This document shows, one piece after another, positions 1 to 11,511 of a DNA stretch of 64,000 nucleotides (position 1 is its first letter; every line of letters starts with the position of its first letter). The stretch lies in assembly GCA_016806645.1 (NCBI GenBank), contig JACSYO010000503.1:2473501-2537500 (forward strand), given 5' to 3'. The position numbers and the translations under genes were made by a program. The stretch is from Ophiodon elongatus. Taxonomy: Eukaryota > Chordata > Actinopteri > Perciformes > Hexagrammidae. Below the pieces are notes generated by a model. The model was given only the letters and a program-made list of their open reading frames with translations, had not been told where the DNA came from and made no database searches.

Positions 1-52
1 ATAATCAAGCTGATTGATTTGATTACTATAATATGGGTTCCATGCATCTGCA

Positions 53-53
<1 letters not shown>

Positions 54-87
<34 letters not shown>
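54..87. repeat. (TA)n microsatellite
   Basis: About 16 uninterrupted TA units. Confidence 0.95.
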
Positions 88-92
<5 letters not shown>

Positions 93-199
93 ATGGATTG
101 ACAGACATTATTTGTTTTTCATATAAGGTAAACTCCATGGTTCGGATTGTATCATAGATCGGATCAGTATAAAAGAAAAAAAAGGGAGCAAATATAACT

Positions 200-675
200 T
201 TTAGTAGTTTTAATTCTTATCTTATGTATTATAAGATGTGTAGAGCTAGTTTTAGGAAGATTAACAGGTCATAAATCATCTCTAATATATATTTATGTTG
301 TTAAAACATCTCCTTCAAACAACTGGATTAATTTAAGTTTCTCACCAACATTACGTTTTACGAGATTACATGGCATACGTTACCTTCGCCCAATAATCAT
401 TTTCAACGAACAGAGCCTGAACGCATCATAATGTAACTGAACAGAACCTTCTTTCGTTGTCCATTAGCCACGTTACCAGCTGATTGGCTGTTTACAGTGT
501 AAAATTATCAGGGATCGGCCAACAGAAAGCATGAATACCAATGTCCTGAACGCATATTTTACTGAATATTGGCAGATAACGATCTTCAGTAAAACTGTAT
601 TTCACACTTTGATGGAAACATGCCGAACCGTGAGGGGGAATCCGTACGGACCGACAACGATCCGTTACACCACTA
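200..675 (+). repeat. Dispersed repeat family B, copy 1
   Basis: This segment is clearly similar to 28,325-28,830 along its length. Shared landmarks in the same order include catctccttcaaacaact, tgattggctgtttaca versus ggattggctgtttaca, catgccgaaccg, and the end gatccgttacaccac versus ggtccgttacaccag. Partial copies occur near 41,290 and 55,190. No coding capacity is seen. It is probably a non-autonomous transposon of unidentified superfamily, and its exact ends were not resolved. Confidence 0.7.
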
Positions 676-964
676 GTACATTTAAATAAGAAAACTGTCT
701 AGAATGCTTGAAATCCGCAATATTGTCATAATTTTTTTGGGTTCATTTCTGATGTTTTATTAAAGAGGAGACAGTAGAGAGGTGACAGGAAGTGGGGAAA
801 AAGAGAGACCAAGGACAATGCAGTTACAATGGCAAGTGTTACTGTGCAACGTATCCTCATGCAACGGATATCAATATGATATCTTCCAAAAAGGTATTCC
901 TCATTTTCTGTGCGTTTTCCTACGAAAGTCCAGCAACACAATTTCTGCTTCCTACATGCATACG

Positions 965-1235
965 GTCTTTTCACAATAAACTTCCGTCTTCACAGGAAAC
1001 AACTTAGTTAGGTTTAGGCAACAAAACTACTTGGTTAGGTTTTGGAAAAGATCATAGTTTGGGTTGAAATACGTTGAAAAGGTTGGGTAACTTAAGTACG
1101 GCAGTTACGTGACAAATAAATCAAGTCGACTTCTGTTTTCACACGGGACACGGACAGCGGCCTTCTGGGTGAAAGTCTGGTGTTATTGGACCCACCCTCT
1201 TCCCTAAACAGAGTACGTCACTCTTTATACTTCCT
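965..1235 (+). repeat. Dispersed repeat family E, copy 1
   Basis: Contains the run ggttaggttttggaaaagat and nearby aggcaacaaaactacttgg, a motif common in teleost dispersed repeats, followed by cacacgggacacggacag and tgacccaccc-type sequence that recurs near 44,700. Related pieces lie at 12,530, 18,840, 30,080, 44,700 and 54,110. No coding capacity. Confidence 0.6.
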
Positions 1236-1613
1236 GGTTCATGATTGTGTAGATTATATATGAATAGATGTTGTGGGATATAATACTATCATTACTTTAC
1301 AAACAGTGTAAGAGAACAGCCTGCACTGGGGCATGGAAGACACTCAATATGGAGCTGGCATATCTTGAGAATACCGCACAGTGTTGTTGGAAGAAGTCTT
1401 AGCTTGACTGTCATCTCGATAATGTTTCAAACTATTGTTCATAAAAAAACAGCCCTGAAGGACCACTGTCTTGTTGCTATATGAGCACACTTGATGGAAA
1501 CTATGTGTAGAGGGAGTTTCCAGTCAATGTTTGCACCATGGAGGCTCTTATCACCGCATGCTACAGCCTGGGTTTATTGAAGACTGGCCAGGAATCCAAA
1601 TACCCCACTTTAA

Positions 1614-1618
<5 letters not shown>

Positions 1619-1656
<38 letters not shown>
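1619..1656. repeat. (CA)n microsatellite
   Basis: About 18 CA units with one CG interruption near 1,649. Confidence 0.95.
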
Positions 1657-1657
<1 letters not shown>

Positions 1658-2527
1658 GCTTGACCGTGCACGCCACACGTCAACACAGATAAAAGACAGA
1701 GGAGAGACCTGCTCAGAGAAGATGAACTGGTGTGGAACACAGCTAACAAAGAAGCTGGTTCTGTCTGAAAGACACAGAAGAAGCACACAATACAACAACT
1801 AAATAAGAGCAAATTTGTCCATCAAGGAGAGATGGGAACATTGGGCATGAACAAAATTGCTCACATCGTTAGGACGCGATGCAATTTACACGATCTTATG
1901 TTCAATACGTGACAGAGGCAGCTGAAAAGAGGATCAAAAGAAATACAAATGAACATCAAACTTTCCGAGCCAAACGCTCCGATATGCTAATGGCTGTAAT
2001 TTGTCGGCAAAGCTCTGCTTAAATTATTTTTCAGAGCGTTTGAAATGCCAGCAAACATACACACTCAGTATGCGGGGCACACACTTCTGCCTCACTTTGG
2101 ATCCGCCTGAGACGATCTGACTCGTCAGTCCGTCTCAACACTAACTGCACCATCATATTTCACTTCCTTTTCCTCCAGTGGACTTGGTGGAGCAACAGAC
2201 AAAATAATACACTGGCTCGGCTACATAGGCACCACTGAACTCTAAACAAAAAAAGCTCAAATCATTGCTCCCATCCATTATTGATGGGCAGATTCCCTCC
2301 GCGGTCTGTTGTGCAGCGAGTGTAGAGACAAAGCCGGGGACAGAAGGACGAGGGTTAGTAGTGACTCTGCTGACCGTGTCACCGGCTGTTACCATCAAAC
2401 ATCCTGTTTGGACCAACAATCATACTTTGTTTGCATCACTGTTGCTTTTTAGTGGAGATAAAACACAAAATCAACCAAAAGCAATGCAACACAAAACAGA
2501 GGTTTAGATGAATGCAGTGATTAAAGA

Positions 2528-2647
2528 TTAATATTTAAGGCCTTTTCTGTAATTTTGGCAGACGCCTTTGACTTTGGCTTGCATGCGGTAAAGTAGCTGA
2601 GCGATAGAGGTGACCTTGCCGATGTGCTCCATTAGGAATCTAAGCGC
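2528..2647 (-). other. Candidate terminal coding exon of unknown gene
   Basis: On the minus strand a strong acceptor (ctcttctcttttacaaaaca then cag) ends at 2,648. It is followed by a single open frame of 39 codons ending in TAA; the other two frames close within a few codons. The peptide begins ALRFLMEHIGKV and ends NYRKGLKY, is amphipathic and basic, and has mixed GC3 in AT-rich surroundings. I do not recognise the family. An open frame of this length after a random acceptor is not rare, so this is weak. It is not an alternative last exon of kcnq1: joining exon 1 (phase 2) here gives a stop after five codons. Confidence 0.25.
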
Positions 2648-3599
2648 CTGTGTTTTGTAAAAGAGAAGAGAAAAAATAGATGCCTTTTGCCCCAGTTCCT
2701 AAATTATAGGATGGAATACAAACAGCTCAAATAAAAAACAACATAATCCTTAAATAGAAAATAACAACAACACGTGAACTCTTAGCCGGTTTGTTAAATC
2801 ATTAAAGAAATAGAGTCAGAATGTTCTTCCTTCAACTTGATTCTGTTTGACAGATTCATCTGGTTCAGTTTAATGGACCTGAGTCTGTGTAAAAAAAATA
2901 AAAAACTTCTGATTTTTGTTTTCTCCTCACTCTCCTGATCGACTCATCTATAACCAGCATGTGGGATGGATCCACGCTGCTCCAAACCAAAAAGTCTGCA
3001 TTTACTGTTAGACTGCAGCACACTGCAGACAGACACCCAGTGGGAGCATGGGATATACTTTATTAATTGCTTAAAGCTAAAATTATACCATGTTCACTTC
3101 CAGCGGTATGAACGGTTGCTTTCCTTTAACCCAAATGAAACAGACCTGAGCCCCGGCCAGCATGCTGTATCACCACACACACATGAACTGACATACGCAA
3201 ACACACGCACACACTCTGATAAGGACCCGGGTCACTCTGACGTTGGAGTTCTTGGTCAGTGATAAGGCCATGATTGTTCCTCACTGCTTTTCTCCCACTA
3301 AAACACAAACAAGGTACCGAACTGAGCCCGAAAACATCCCAACAACAAACCGCTGCTCGTGTTATAGAACTGAGAGAGATGTCTAAACTACTCTACGATA
3401 TACTCTCAAATGAAACCTACCAGATGTAATCTCATGAAACTACAACTCTGAGTACACTGCTTATTAACACCTCAGAGACGTGTTTTTTTAAAGCTACATC
3501 GATGAACTTTATTTTGAGTTGCTTCTGGCGGTCCCTGTGGACAAAAGCGGTAGTGTTTCCGAGCACCAGATTCCCTTTAGGAAACCTCTCATTTTACTG
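2648..3599. other. Intronic stretch, no feature recognised
   Basis: Moderately AT-rich sequence inside the inferred kcnq1 intron 1. I see short acacac-rich patches near 3,170-3,215 and an AATAAA on the minus strand near 3,515, but no gene or recognisable repeat. Confidence 0.4.
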
Positions 3600-3845
3600 C
3601 AACAGGGTCTGACAGTCCGCCTCGCTCAGTCCTGGTTCTGGTCCTCCCGTGGCTCCCTCGGCTCCTTGCCGGAGGAAGAGAAGCTGCTGCCTGGCGTGAA
3701 GTTCTTCACCTCCTGCCGGATCTCCAACTGTGGGTTGGAGGCGGCAGCGAGGCCGGATCTGGGTCAGTCCGCGGCACCGCTGGAGTCTGAGCTGAAGGAG
3801 TTTCTGGTGAACCTGCAAGATTCACGGGGAATCAGACCCAGTGGC
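3600..3845. other. GC-rich island inside kcnq1 intron 1
   Basis: A locally GC- and CpG-rich block standing out from AT-rich flanks. It is open in several frames on both strands, as expected for GC-rich DNA. On the minus strand it is bounded by an acceptor-like tcttgcag and followed by AATAAA near 3,515. On the plus strand it is preceded by an acceptor-like ttttactgcaacag. No protein family was recognised, so it could be a cryptic exon or an intronic regulatory island. Confidence 0.3.
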
Positions 3846-4571
3846 GTTTGGATCTTTTATTCTCCATGCGGGTTTCTTTTCTTGGCAAACCAGCATTCTC
3901 AAAGATCCACAAAGTTCTGAATTGTCTCTGCCATCCGCGCTTGAAAAAATGTTGTATGTGCACTTACGATTCCTCGCGGATGGTTTCGTTTACTTACAGT
4001 ATGTAGGTCATATGAGAGGCATCAGTATTGAATTGAGACTGTTTTATAACCAGTTAAAAGTTCCTCAAACTAACTTAAAATATAGTGCAGCTTTCGAAAG
4101 TTATGTGTTTTTTTTGCGGCCTGGATTTGATCACCCTGCTCAGTAGTTATTACAAAGATAAATGTGCCACTGACACTGCAGCTATTGAAAAACATATTGA
4201 TTTTGTATTCCAAGTAGCCCTTTGTGGCTTTTCCTGTCGTTTTGTGCAGCCTGAGCCGTCACAGGAAGGTCAAAGCACCTCATGTTTCTAGTTTACACCT
4301 CTAATATAAGCACAATATTTGAAATGTGGATGTACGGACAGAGATTTCCCTGTGATCACAGCAGCCACTAGCTCCCCCTTTTATTGTGCACTGTGCTGTT
4401 ATTCTTGGTAATGCCCCCAATGTGTTAGAGTTGCACTGTGTTGGCTCGGGCTCCCTCTGAGTCACCGAGACTCTAACCTGCTCCGACAGGCCGCGTTCCC
4501 GTGCGTCCCCTTGCGACACTGCGGGGTCACAGGGTGGCAGCGCCGGGCCGGGACCGCTACCTCCTCCACAG

Positions 4572-4572
<1 letters not shown>

Positions 4573-4610
<38 letters not shown>
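4573..4610. repeat. (AC)n microsatellite
   Basis: About 19 AC units. Confidence 0.95.
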
Positions 4611-4612
<2 letters not shown>

Positions 4613-5492
4613 CAAGTTTAGCTGCCTGCTATCAGTGCCAGCAAGTGGGGACGGACACTGCACACATGGGGGTGAGCCGGAGGATCATATCCCACATTCC
4701 TAAACCTCTGCCTGAACGGTCCATTTTGGATCATACTGGACTGTCAAGTATCCCGGATGTGGGTGATCCGGTGAAAGAGAAACACCGTGAAATGTATCCG
4801 TTGACTTTACATCGGTGGCATATAAACAGCCGTTTATCATGAGTAACACTTCATTTTTCAAGCTACCTGAAGAAGCTGTCACATCAGTTGCTGGGCGGTG
4901 AACCATAATGTGACATCTTTATGATATTGCAGCTTTGGCAGATACAATCCGTCCCACACTGGATTACACCAGGATCTATGTTCATCATAGCTGTATTATT
5001 CATATTTCATTTTTCATTAAACCAGGTAGTCTCACACTATACCTGTCACACTGTCAGGAAGCAAAACTAATGCTTAAACGTCCCCTGTCAGGTTGAAAAG
5101 CCTTTACTGAAAGTAAACACCCTCTGTGTTGTTGTACTCAAACTGTTCAGTGGTGCTGAGGAAAAACAGTCTCCCAAATGAAAGATCTTCATAATAATCC
5201 TTTAGTACTCCTGTGAGGACGTATTTTCTCCTGTCTGTGATGAATTATGTGGTATTTTTTAATCTGCGAGACTTATATATCCTTATAATATTCCTCCAGG
5301 GACCTCCAGTCCTTCTGTGATATCCGTGCAGCATCTCTCTAAAATGCACAGGATTAACAATTCTTTGTAAGGAGGGCTTCCAAGAGTACATGCGCAATTA
5401 ACTCCCTGTTTAATTAGGATCTTAGAGTTGCAATTACACCCTTGAATACCCCACGGAAATGGATGATTATGGAAATAATAAAAAAAGAACAA

Positions 5493-5501
5493 CACTCACA
5501 C
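5493..5501 (-). other. kcnq1: kcnq1 exon 1 splice donor
   Basis: On the minus strand the exon end ...ACAGT is followed by gtgagtg at 5,499-5,493, a close match to the donor consensus. The phase agrees with the KCNQ1 family exon 1/2 boundary. Confidence 0.88.
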
Positions 5502-5837
5502 TGTGAAGTGATACACGAAGCATTTCCAGCCAGACGGCCTTTCCAGGAAGTTATACACGCGTCCTTGGATGTAGGCGCGGGTGACGACCGGACGGATCCC
5601 GGTGCTGTACACCGACATCCGCACAGACATCCGGGGATGAGATAAGTACGGGTGGAGGTGGACATTTGGTACATCTGTGGGACTGTTACCGTCCTCTGGC
5701 ATTCTGTCTCTCTCAAAAAACGTGTCGTTGCCCACAGGGGTTCCTGGTTCAGGCGCGCAAAACCTGGTTTCCGACAGTTCCAAATTCGGTGGTCTCTTCC
5801 CTCGCGCCACACCAGGAGACCTCCGTGAGTTAGACAT
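5500..5837 (-). CDS. kcnq1: KCNQ1 voltage-gated K+ channel, exon 1 (N-terminal part)
   Basis: Codes for the cytoplasmic N terminus and the start of the first membrane segment of KCNQ1 (Kv7.1), the pore subunit of the slow delayed-rectifier K+ current. The 112 complete residues end in QGRVYNFLERPSGWKCFVYH (about residues 91-110), the KCNQ1-type signature before S1; KCNQ2-5 carry a different ERPRGWA version. The ATG at 5,837 has A at -3 and begins MSNSRRSPG; the frame is open further upstream, but only from a non-ATG codon. The exon ends at 5,500 with donor gtgagtg, splitting a valine codon after two bases, the same phase I know for human exon 1. Residues 1-60 are proline- and charge-rich and poorly conserved, as in other KCNQ1 proteins. 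S1-S6, the pore and the C-terminal helices lie off the left edge. Confidence 0.93.
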
Positions 5838-6190
5838 TGTAGCTTCCCGTCGTTCTTCTGGCGCTGGGTTAACTTTTTTTTTCTTTTTCTTTTCCACAGT
5901 TATTTTTATCGGTCACTGACTCAAACGGACAAATGTTCGTCCATGTGCGCGTCCCTTCTGTTGTGCGCCTGATCTCACCAGGGCGCATAAAGCTGCGAGA
6001 TAAACGGAGTTATTAATGCTCTAGATCACCCGGACGGTGTTTCTTTAATTTAACTTTACGGCTCTCTTGGTTGTTGAGGTTATGGCACGCCTCAGCCCTG
6101 AATGAATATACCCAACCTCTGTCAGAGCACTTATCAGCCTGGGGAGCTGTAGGGCGCCAGGCGGCGCGCCATGAGTCGCCAGCTGTTCAG
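5838..6190 (-). promoter_or_regulatory. kcnq1: Likely kcnq1 5' UTR and promoter region
   Basis: Sequence immediately upstream of the kcnq1 start codon on the minus strand. It holds a purine run (minus-strand A/G, 5,874-5,895) and CpG-containing GC-rich patches at 5,940-6,000 and 6,140-6,180, including gggcgccaggcggcgcgcc. No convincing TATA box was picked out and the transcription start is not determinable from sequence alone. The call rests on position and base composition. Confidence 0.45.
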
Positions 6191-7880
6191 AGATTTTATT
6201 GTTTTTGCAAAACTGCTCGAAAGCAATCTGCAGCTGATGAACTCCATCCTCAGATCCGTGTTAAATTCACACCACACCATTAACTCTCTTCCCTCCCAAT
6301 AATTACTTTTCACACAAAATGTAAACACTTTTTTTTTTTTTTTTTTTTACAATAATATTTTTGCAAACCTGTTAACACGTGTCATGTCGTTGACATTCAA
6401 TATATAACTAATGAGAGTTTTACTACATACATTTAGTGATGTTTTGATTCTGTAGCTCAAGATTACCGGTGAATAGTGTTGCAATACTGTAAAACAAAAA
6501 AAGAAGCTCTTGCATCACATTTAGGTAATCATACACTTAAAGTAACTAAAGCACAGGCCTAACCCCATGTAAACAAAAGGATGACCCCACCACCAAAATT
6601 CAAAAACACAAGATTGGAACCTGCTACCATTTCTAAATTGATTAACAGGACTTTTATTTTCAACAGAAAACAACAAAATGTGTCTGTTACTTCAATTATT
6701 TTTATTTGTAAGTAAAGTTATATCCAATAATGTATGTGAGCAACCTGTATATATACAGTATGTGGACCAAATGACTGAACAGATTTTTCTATATGAGGAA
6801 CAACTTTTGTACGGACATTTTTACAACAAATTCTAAACAACAATGTACATATACAATGAGTGTATAACCACTATGGCCAAAATTAACGGAAGATTCATTC
6901 AAGGTTGATTCAAGGCCTTCAGCAAGTGCAGTAAACTGTGTTGTTGCGCATGCATGCGCACATATCCTCCTCATATACTTAAATGAATGCATGTGTATCA
7001 AGTCTTTACTTTTAATTTTTTAACACTGATGGTCGTGAATTAATTCATTATTTAAGATTAATCGTCTGAGGTAATTTGTGCCGAAGTGTATAGAACAGCC
7101 TCCCATTGTTTGGGATGACATACAGACTGAGTCGTTTTCCTTCATTAAACTGTCAGTTGGAAGTAAGTTGGAGGTGACGCTCATTATGAGAGAGTCTCTG
7201 GCATGTTTGGAAGCTATACCCAGTTCTCCACATCCATGTCACCACTGGTGGACTCGTAACAAAGTGCCCTCTTGGGCGCTCTTCCAGTGAAGAAGACGGG
7301 ATGAAATGCCTTGTAAGGTACCCTTCTAGCAGAAAAAACATTATGAAGTACCCAAAAAAAGAAGAAAAAGAAACACCTACACATAAATGATAGATATAGA
7401 TAGATAATATTACATTAAAACATACCTAATCTGGAGTAATACATGACATGTTACTGCTTGAAAAGCATGCCTCTTTCCTGACATATGTGTGATGTATTAC
7501 AGTTTGAAAGTAACTTTGTCTAGCCTGATGTTGGTGTAATCAAGGGAACTCTGGGGACACATGCAGCTTAGTTTGACAAGGTTACCCTGTGGTTCTCTGT
7601 TTTGCAGTGACCTTGAACATGCTAGTCCAGGGAGGAGGAAACAGCTTTGCTGCAGCGCGTTTTAATAGGAGTCGAGTGGCATCCATGTGATGACAGGATC
7701 TGTTGCCAGGTAGGCATTAAACACAACTCCTACTGGTACATCCCACCCACCACATTTGAGTTTATGTATTTAATACAGAAAGGGCAGTTATCTTGAAGGT
7801 CACCCCTTTATTTGATTGTGTGAAGGAAATAAAATATCTAATATAATCAAATATTTAATAAGCAAGCGGCTTGATAATTG
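6191..7880. other. Intergenic, no gene seen
   Basis: AT-rich intergenic DNA upstream of kcnq1. It contains a poly-T run near 6,330-6,350 and a self-complementary gcgcatgcatgcgc near 6,947, but nothing recognisable as a gene or a known element. Confidence 0.5.
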
Positions 7881-7884
7881 ATAA

Positions 7885-7935
7885 TAGATAGATGCTTTAT
7901 TAATCCCGCAAGGGGAAATTTTTTTGCTACAGCAG
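7885..7935 (-). repeat. LINE 3'-tail fragment (tagatagatgctttattaatccc type)
   Basis: The string tagatagatgctttattaat followed by cccgcaaggggaaatttt is a very common teleost repeat, usually the 3' end of a non-LTR retrotransposon read on the opposite strand. Only the tail is present. Confidence 0.5.
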
Positions 7936-7950
7936 CATTTGTACATACAG

Positions 7951-8588
7951 GATATTATTCGCTCACGAAAGAATCGGAAAAAGATGATTCAACAGGAATC
8001 TCCAGAATCTCCAGAATACCAACATTTCATTGTCTAAGAAATCTTTCAGTTTTGTGACAATGAATTTTCCAGCTAATACAATGTGTTTTAAATTGTTTAT
8101 TTAGTGTAAGAAGTATAAGAGTAAGTTTGTGTGAACAATTCAAAATCATCACATTTGTATGGTTTTCTGTGGACAGCTATGTTGATCCACATGAGCTCAA
8201 GAAATTTGTGATGAGCATTTTCCATTTTTTTCTGTCATTTCATAGCCCAAATGAATAAATCATAATAAAATAATTATCAGATTAATAGAAAATGCATATT
8301 ATTGCAGCCCTACTGATGCACACGCTGGCAAATAAGGGATCATTGTGAGAAAGAAATTTATTTTCGAAAACACTAGACTCAACATGTATATTTATTGATG
8401 TTGCTCAAAAGAAGAAAACTGCTCTGGTAAGATTTCTCAAATATCGATCAAACCAACCATGTGCTGGAGCTGACTATTTTTTTAATCAGGCATGACAGGT
8501 ATTATGTCTATATGACAAATTCTACACTTACTGTATGACGTTCCCGTTCAATCATCTTTTTCTGATTCTTTCCTGAGCGAATAATATC
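7951..8588. repeat. 638-bp segment bounded by a 48-bp inverted repeat
   Basis: Positions 7,951-7,998 (gatattattcgctcacgaaa...) and 8,541-8,588 are reverse complements over about 48 bp with four differences. The segment between them includes a family G fragment. It could be a foldback or MITE-like element, or an inverted duplication. No clear target-site duplication is visible. Confidence 0.6.
8160..8311 (+). repeat. Family G (hAT-like end, ...ttgcagcccta), copy 1
   Basis: Ends in tattattgcagcccta after an AT-rich stretch with tgtcatttcatagcccaaat. The same arrangement occurs at 26,215-26,326 and, inverted, at 29,885-30,020. The agggctgcaactaa end is a widespread vertebrate repeat terminus. 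The copy is decayed. Confidence 0.5.
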
Positions 8589-8733
8589 ACACGTTTTAAA
8601 CCATGTCTGACAAGTCATTTGGAAGACTGACACCTCCTATTGCAGTGAACACCAGAGGGCAGTCAGTAAACTATTGGAGAGTTTTATTATTGACGGTTAT
8701 TCACCTAGACAGGTCTAGATGCGATTAATGCTT

Positions 8734-9078
8734 TGGTCGGCAACATTGGACAAACCTATAAAGCTAGTTAACAAAATTTTGAAAGTATGCAGGCGAGAAA
8801 CCCTGCCCAGTGTTGTTAACTCTTTTCCAATGAAAGTAGCAGCACGAGCTACAAAACTTCCTAAATATTGCGAGACAGTTGCCAAGGCAACACCGGGTCA
8901 GCCCGTCCAATCAGGCCTCTCTCCAAAGCCACTCCCTCAAAATTATCTTTATGAAAGTAAAAAACCAACATGGCCATTGTTAGTAATCACAGCTGTCAAG
9001 CTAGCAGCTTGTGGAACGCCGGCAGCCAATCATTTCATTCGGTCCGAATATTACAGTCCTGGCCACAGCGACAGATTT
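8734..9078 (+). repeat. Dispersed repeat family D, copy 1
   Basis: Similar, in opposite orientation, to 44,160-44,495. Shared blocks in order are ggt(c/t)ggcaaca or ggtaacatcgg, aaagctagtt/aagctagttt, ccactccctcaaaat versus ccactcccccaaaat, cagc(a/aa)cttgtgga, ccaatcatttcattcggtcc and attacagtcctg. The short open frame across it is shared with the other copy through the repeat and is not evidence of a host gene. A poly-T run follows directly. Confidence 0.7.
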
Positions 9079-9301
9079 CTTTTCTTCTTTTTTTTTTTTT
9101 CAGAGAATATGATCTGAGAATTTCAACAAATGTAACAAAATAAGGCCCCCACCCCAAAACACATCAACCACCCCAGCTTGAGGAGATCATTTTTCCAAGC
9201 CCCAGCTGACACAGCAGCCACTTGTTAGCGAGGGGAAACAAACAATAACATTCCATAGTAATTAATTGATGATCTGAAATTAAAGAGAGTGAAAGCCAGA
9301 T

Positions 9302-9335
<34 letters not shown>

Positions 9336-9339
9336 CGAG

Positions 9340-9379
<40 letters not shown>
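9302..9379. repeat. (GA)n microsatellite, interrupted
   Basis: Nearly 80 bp of purine-only GA repeat with a few AA and GC interruptions; polypurine tracts like this can form triplexes. Confidence 0.95.
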
Positions 9380-9383
<4 letters not shown>

Positions 9384-10324
9384 CAGTGAGAAGGAGAGAC
9401 GTTACACAGATAGCATCTTAAACAGTTTCCTTGTCATAAATGCTTTGAACTCATAGGCAGTTACATAAGGTTGAAATGTTTCTGTAGGGTAGCAGAGACA
9501 GCCTTTCCAAACAGCCTCTGACCAAGCGTTCAGGGCAGTCAGTAGAAATTAGTCATGGGATCTCAGACTGTATTGTCCTCCATATTTATGAGTATTAAAA
9601 GCACATAAAGGGACAGGGAGCTTTCCCTCGATGGCCGTATCAACAAATTATGAGTGACTAGCCTATTCATGTAAACACATGGCCAATCAGGCCACGGCAT
9701 ACAACGTGTGAAGATGGGTGAGAGTTTACGCAATTTGTGGCATAACCCAATTAATATTGATGAAGAGTCTCCTGCATGCGCCATTCTGAGTTGACTGTGG
9801 CCCAATTCAGTCTCTGTTTCTAGACCGAATATGACAAGGCTGTCCCCGTCCAAAGGCTCGTCTGAATGCAGTCGCAGAAATGGGTCCTGCTTTCGCTTGA
9901 CTTTGAAGGACACAATTGGTGTATTCTGTGTGACCCTCATTCTCAACACTCGGGGCTACAACACACAGTAGACTGCAAAACGAAGAGTCGGCTGTCACCG
10001 ACTCCCATTTGGAAACACTCTCGGTTCACAACTTTGTCTTACTTGGCCTGGAAAAGCATCTCGGTCGCCTACAAATGTCTCATTCAACGTCCGGCTGACC
10101 TTAGCTCCACCCCTCCAAATCAAGGTTTCAAAACAGCAGCTTACAAACCAAAGGGTGAGATCACGGTGACGACGACCACTTCTTGTTTACAGTGTATGAG
10201 GCCAACACGAACACCGGGTCAGGATGAATGAATTGAAACGAATATTAAATATTTACCGGTGCTGCGGCCTGCAAATCGTCCACCACCTTAAAACGTGAAA
10301 CATTATTACTCATCACGCCTTGAT
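9380..10324. other. Intergenic, no gene seen
   Basis: Mixed-composition DNA. The longest open frames (about 120 codons) overlap each other on opposite strands and resemble no protein I know. No repeat was assigned. Confidence 0.4.
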
Positions 10325-10610
10325 TTATGGCCGATACTTCAAGTAAGGAATTCCACAAAGAGCCGTGGATGTCACACCAAAATCCTGCTGTGTCCTGACG
10401 TGAAAGCATCGCATGTTCCCTGCAGTGTCTTCAATCTGTTGTAAGTCTCCAAGGCCCCTAAGGTTTTCTGTCGGGTTGAAATCTAGTGACTGTGGAGGCC
10501 ATCGGAGTACACGTAAGTCACTGTCGTGCTGCATCTTCTTCACAGAAGTATTCATTTGGAAAAGGGTAAACTGTGTCCACGAGGGTATGCTCCTGGTTAG
10601 CAACAATGCT
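10325..10610 (-). pseudogene. Decayed Tc1/mariner transposase fragment
   Basis: On the minus strand the frame reads VLRWPPQSLDFNPTENL, matching the Tc1 transposase block around the last catalytic acidic residue (family form: LEWPPQSPDLNPIENLW). The E of the DDE triad is present in TENL, but the following conserved W is lost and the surrounding frame is not transposase-like over its full length. The first catalytic aspartates and DNA-binding helices are missing. No intact terminal repeats were found, so it is an inactive relic. Confidence 0.65.
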
Positions 10611-11155
10611 AAGGTTATGCTGTTTTATTCAGGACCGGAAAGAAAACATTTACCATCATCACTCAATAATGTATTATAGATCTGTAGATTATTGCATCTG
10701 TCCAAACAAGGTTTGTCCCTGTGATCACTTTACTGTATTATAATTCAGCATTATTTCTCCCCTTCATGAAAACAACATCCACCTACTCTGAATCAAAGTT
10801 CAAATTGAGGATTTAGGAAACATGAGCAAACCGCAGTTTTATGTTATGTAACCAGAAGAAACGACGTAATACCGCTTTAATGACCCACGTCATCCGAACA
10901 TGGTTGCACGACCGGTTATACACAGATAACATGGTGACAAAAAAACAAAACACTTGTTTGTTACAGCTATTTACAGTTTTTCTTATTTACCCAGCGTGAA
11001 ACCGCTACATACTCTGAATTAGTGTATAATATATGATTGAGACACAGCAGAGGAGAAGAGTACCCGCTGTGCAGGAAGTCAGGCTGAAGGGGGAACACAG
11101 TGCGGGTGGCTGGTGGACAGGTGGGAAATGTCAGCGTCTGAAAAAAGAGACTTAA

Positions 11156-11157
<2 letters not shown>
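10611..11157. other. Intergenic, no gene seen
   Basis: AT-rich sequence without recognisable elements, leading into the CA repeat. Confidence 0.4.

Positions 11158-11202
<45 letters not shown>
11158..11202. repeat. (CA)n microsatellite
   Basis: About 22 CA units; it accounts for the cysteine/valine and histidine/threonine open frames here. Confidence 0.95.
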
Positions 11203-11204
<2 letters not shown>

Positions 11205-11511
11205 GGGAGGCAGGGGGATGCGACTGAGCATTGCAGGAACAAAAGAGATTATTGCAACCTCCAGCAATATGTGCACAGATAAACATTTGGCGTGCCTGCA
11301 TGTGTTGTAGGCAGTTTCTGACATTTGCTTTCTTTATGCCAGTGCTTTAGTGCTTCTGTGTGGTTTGGATCAGCCACCGACTAGAATAACAAAGGACTGC
11401 CGGAAAAAAAAGTCATTGCCGCCAACCTGCCCTCCATTCAGGAGTTAAATACACCTCCAGAGTCAGGAAGTGGGCAGGTAACATCACTGCAGTCCCTTCA
11501 CACCCTGGATG

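Larger units (their letters stand above)
1..5499 (-). other. kcnq1: kcnq1 intron 1 (3' part cut by window edge)
   Basis: The donor of kcnq1 exon 1 sits at 5,499, and no sequence coding for channel segment S1 or later was found to its left, so this whole stretch is inferred to be the start of intron 1. The first intron of KCNQ1 is also very long in mammals. It contains dispersed repeats, CA and TA microsatellites, GC-richer islands near 3,600-3,840 and 4,440-4,570, and one weak candidate exon at 2,528-2,647. An unrecognised KCNQ1 exon 2 inside this interval would shorten the intron call. Confidence 0.6.

Noticed and set aside
3519..3920. 133-codon plus-strand frame
   Set aside because: Lies on a GC-rich island open in several frames on both strands; no family resemblance.
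5838..5897. Upstream extension of the kcnq1 exon 1 frame
   Set aside because: It starts at GTG and is a lysine run from a purine tract; the ATG at 5,837 has a better context and fits the family.
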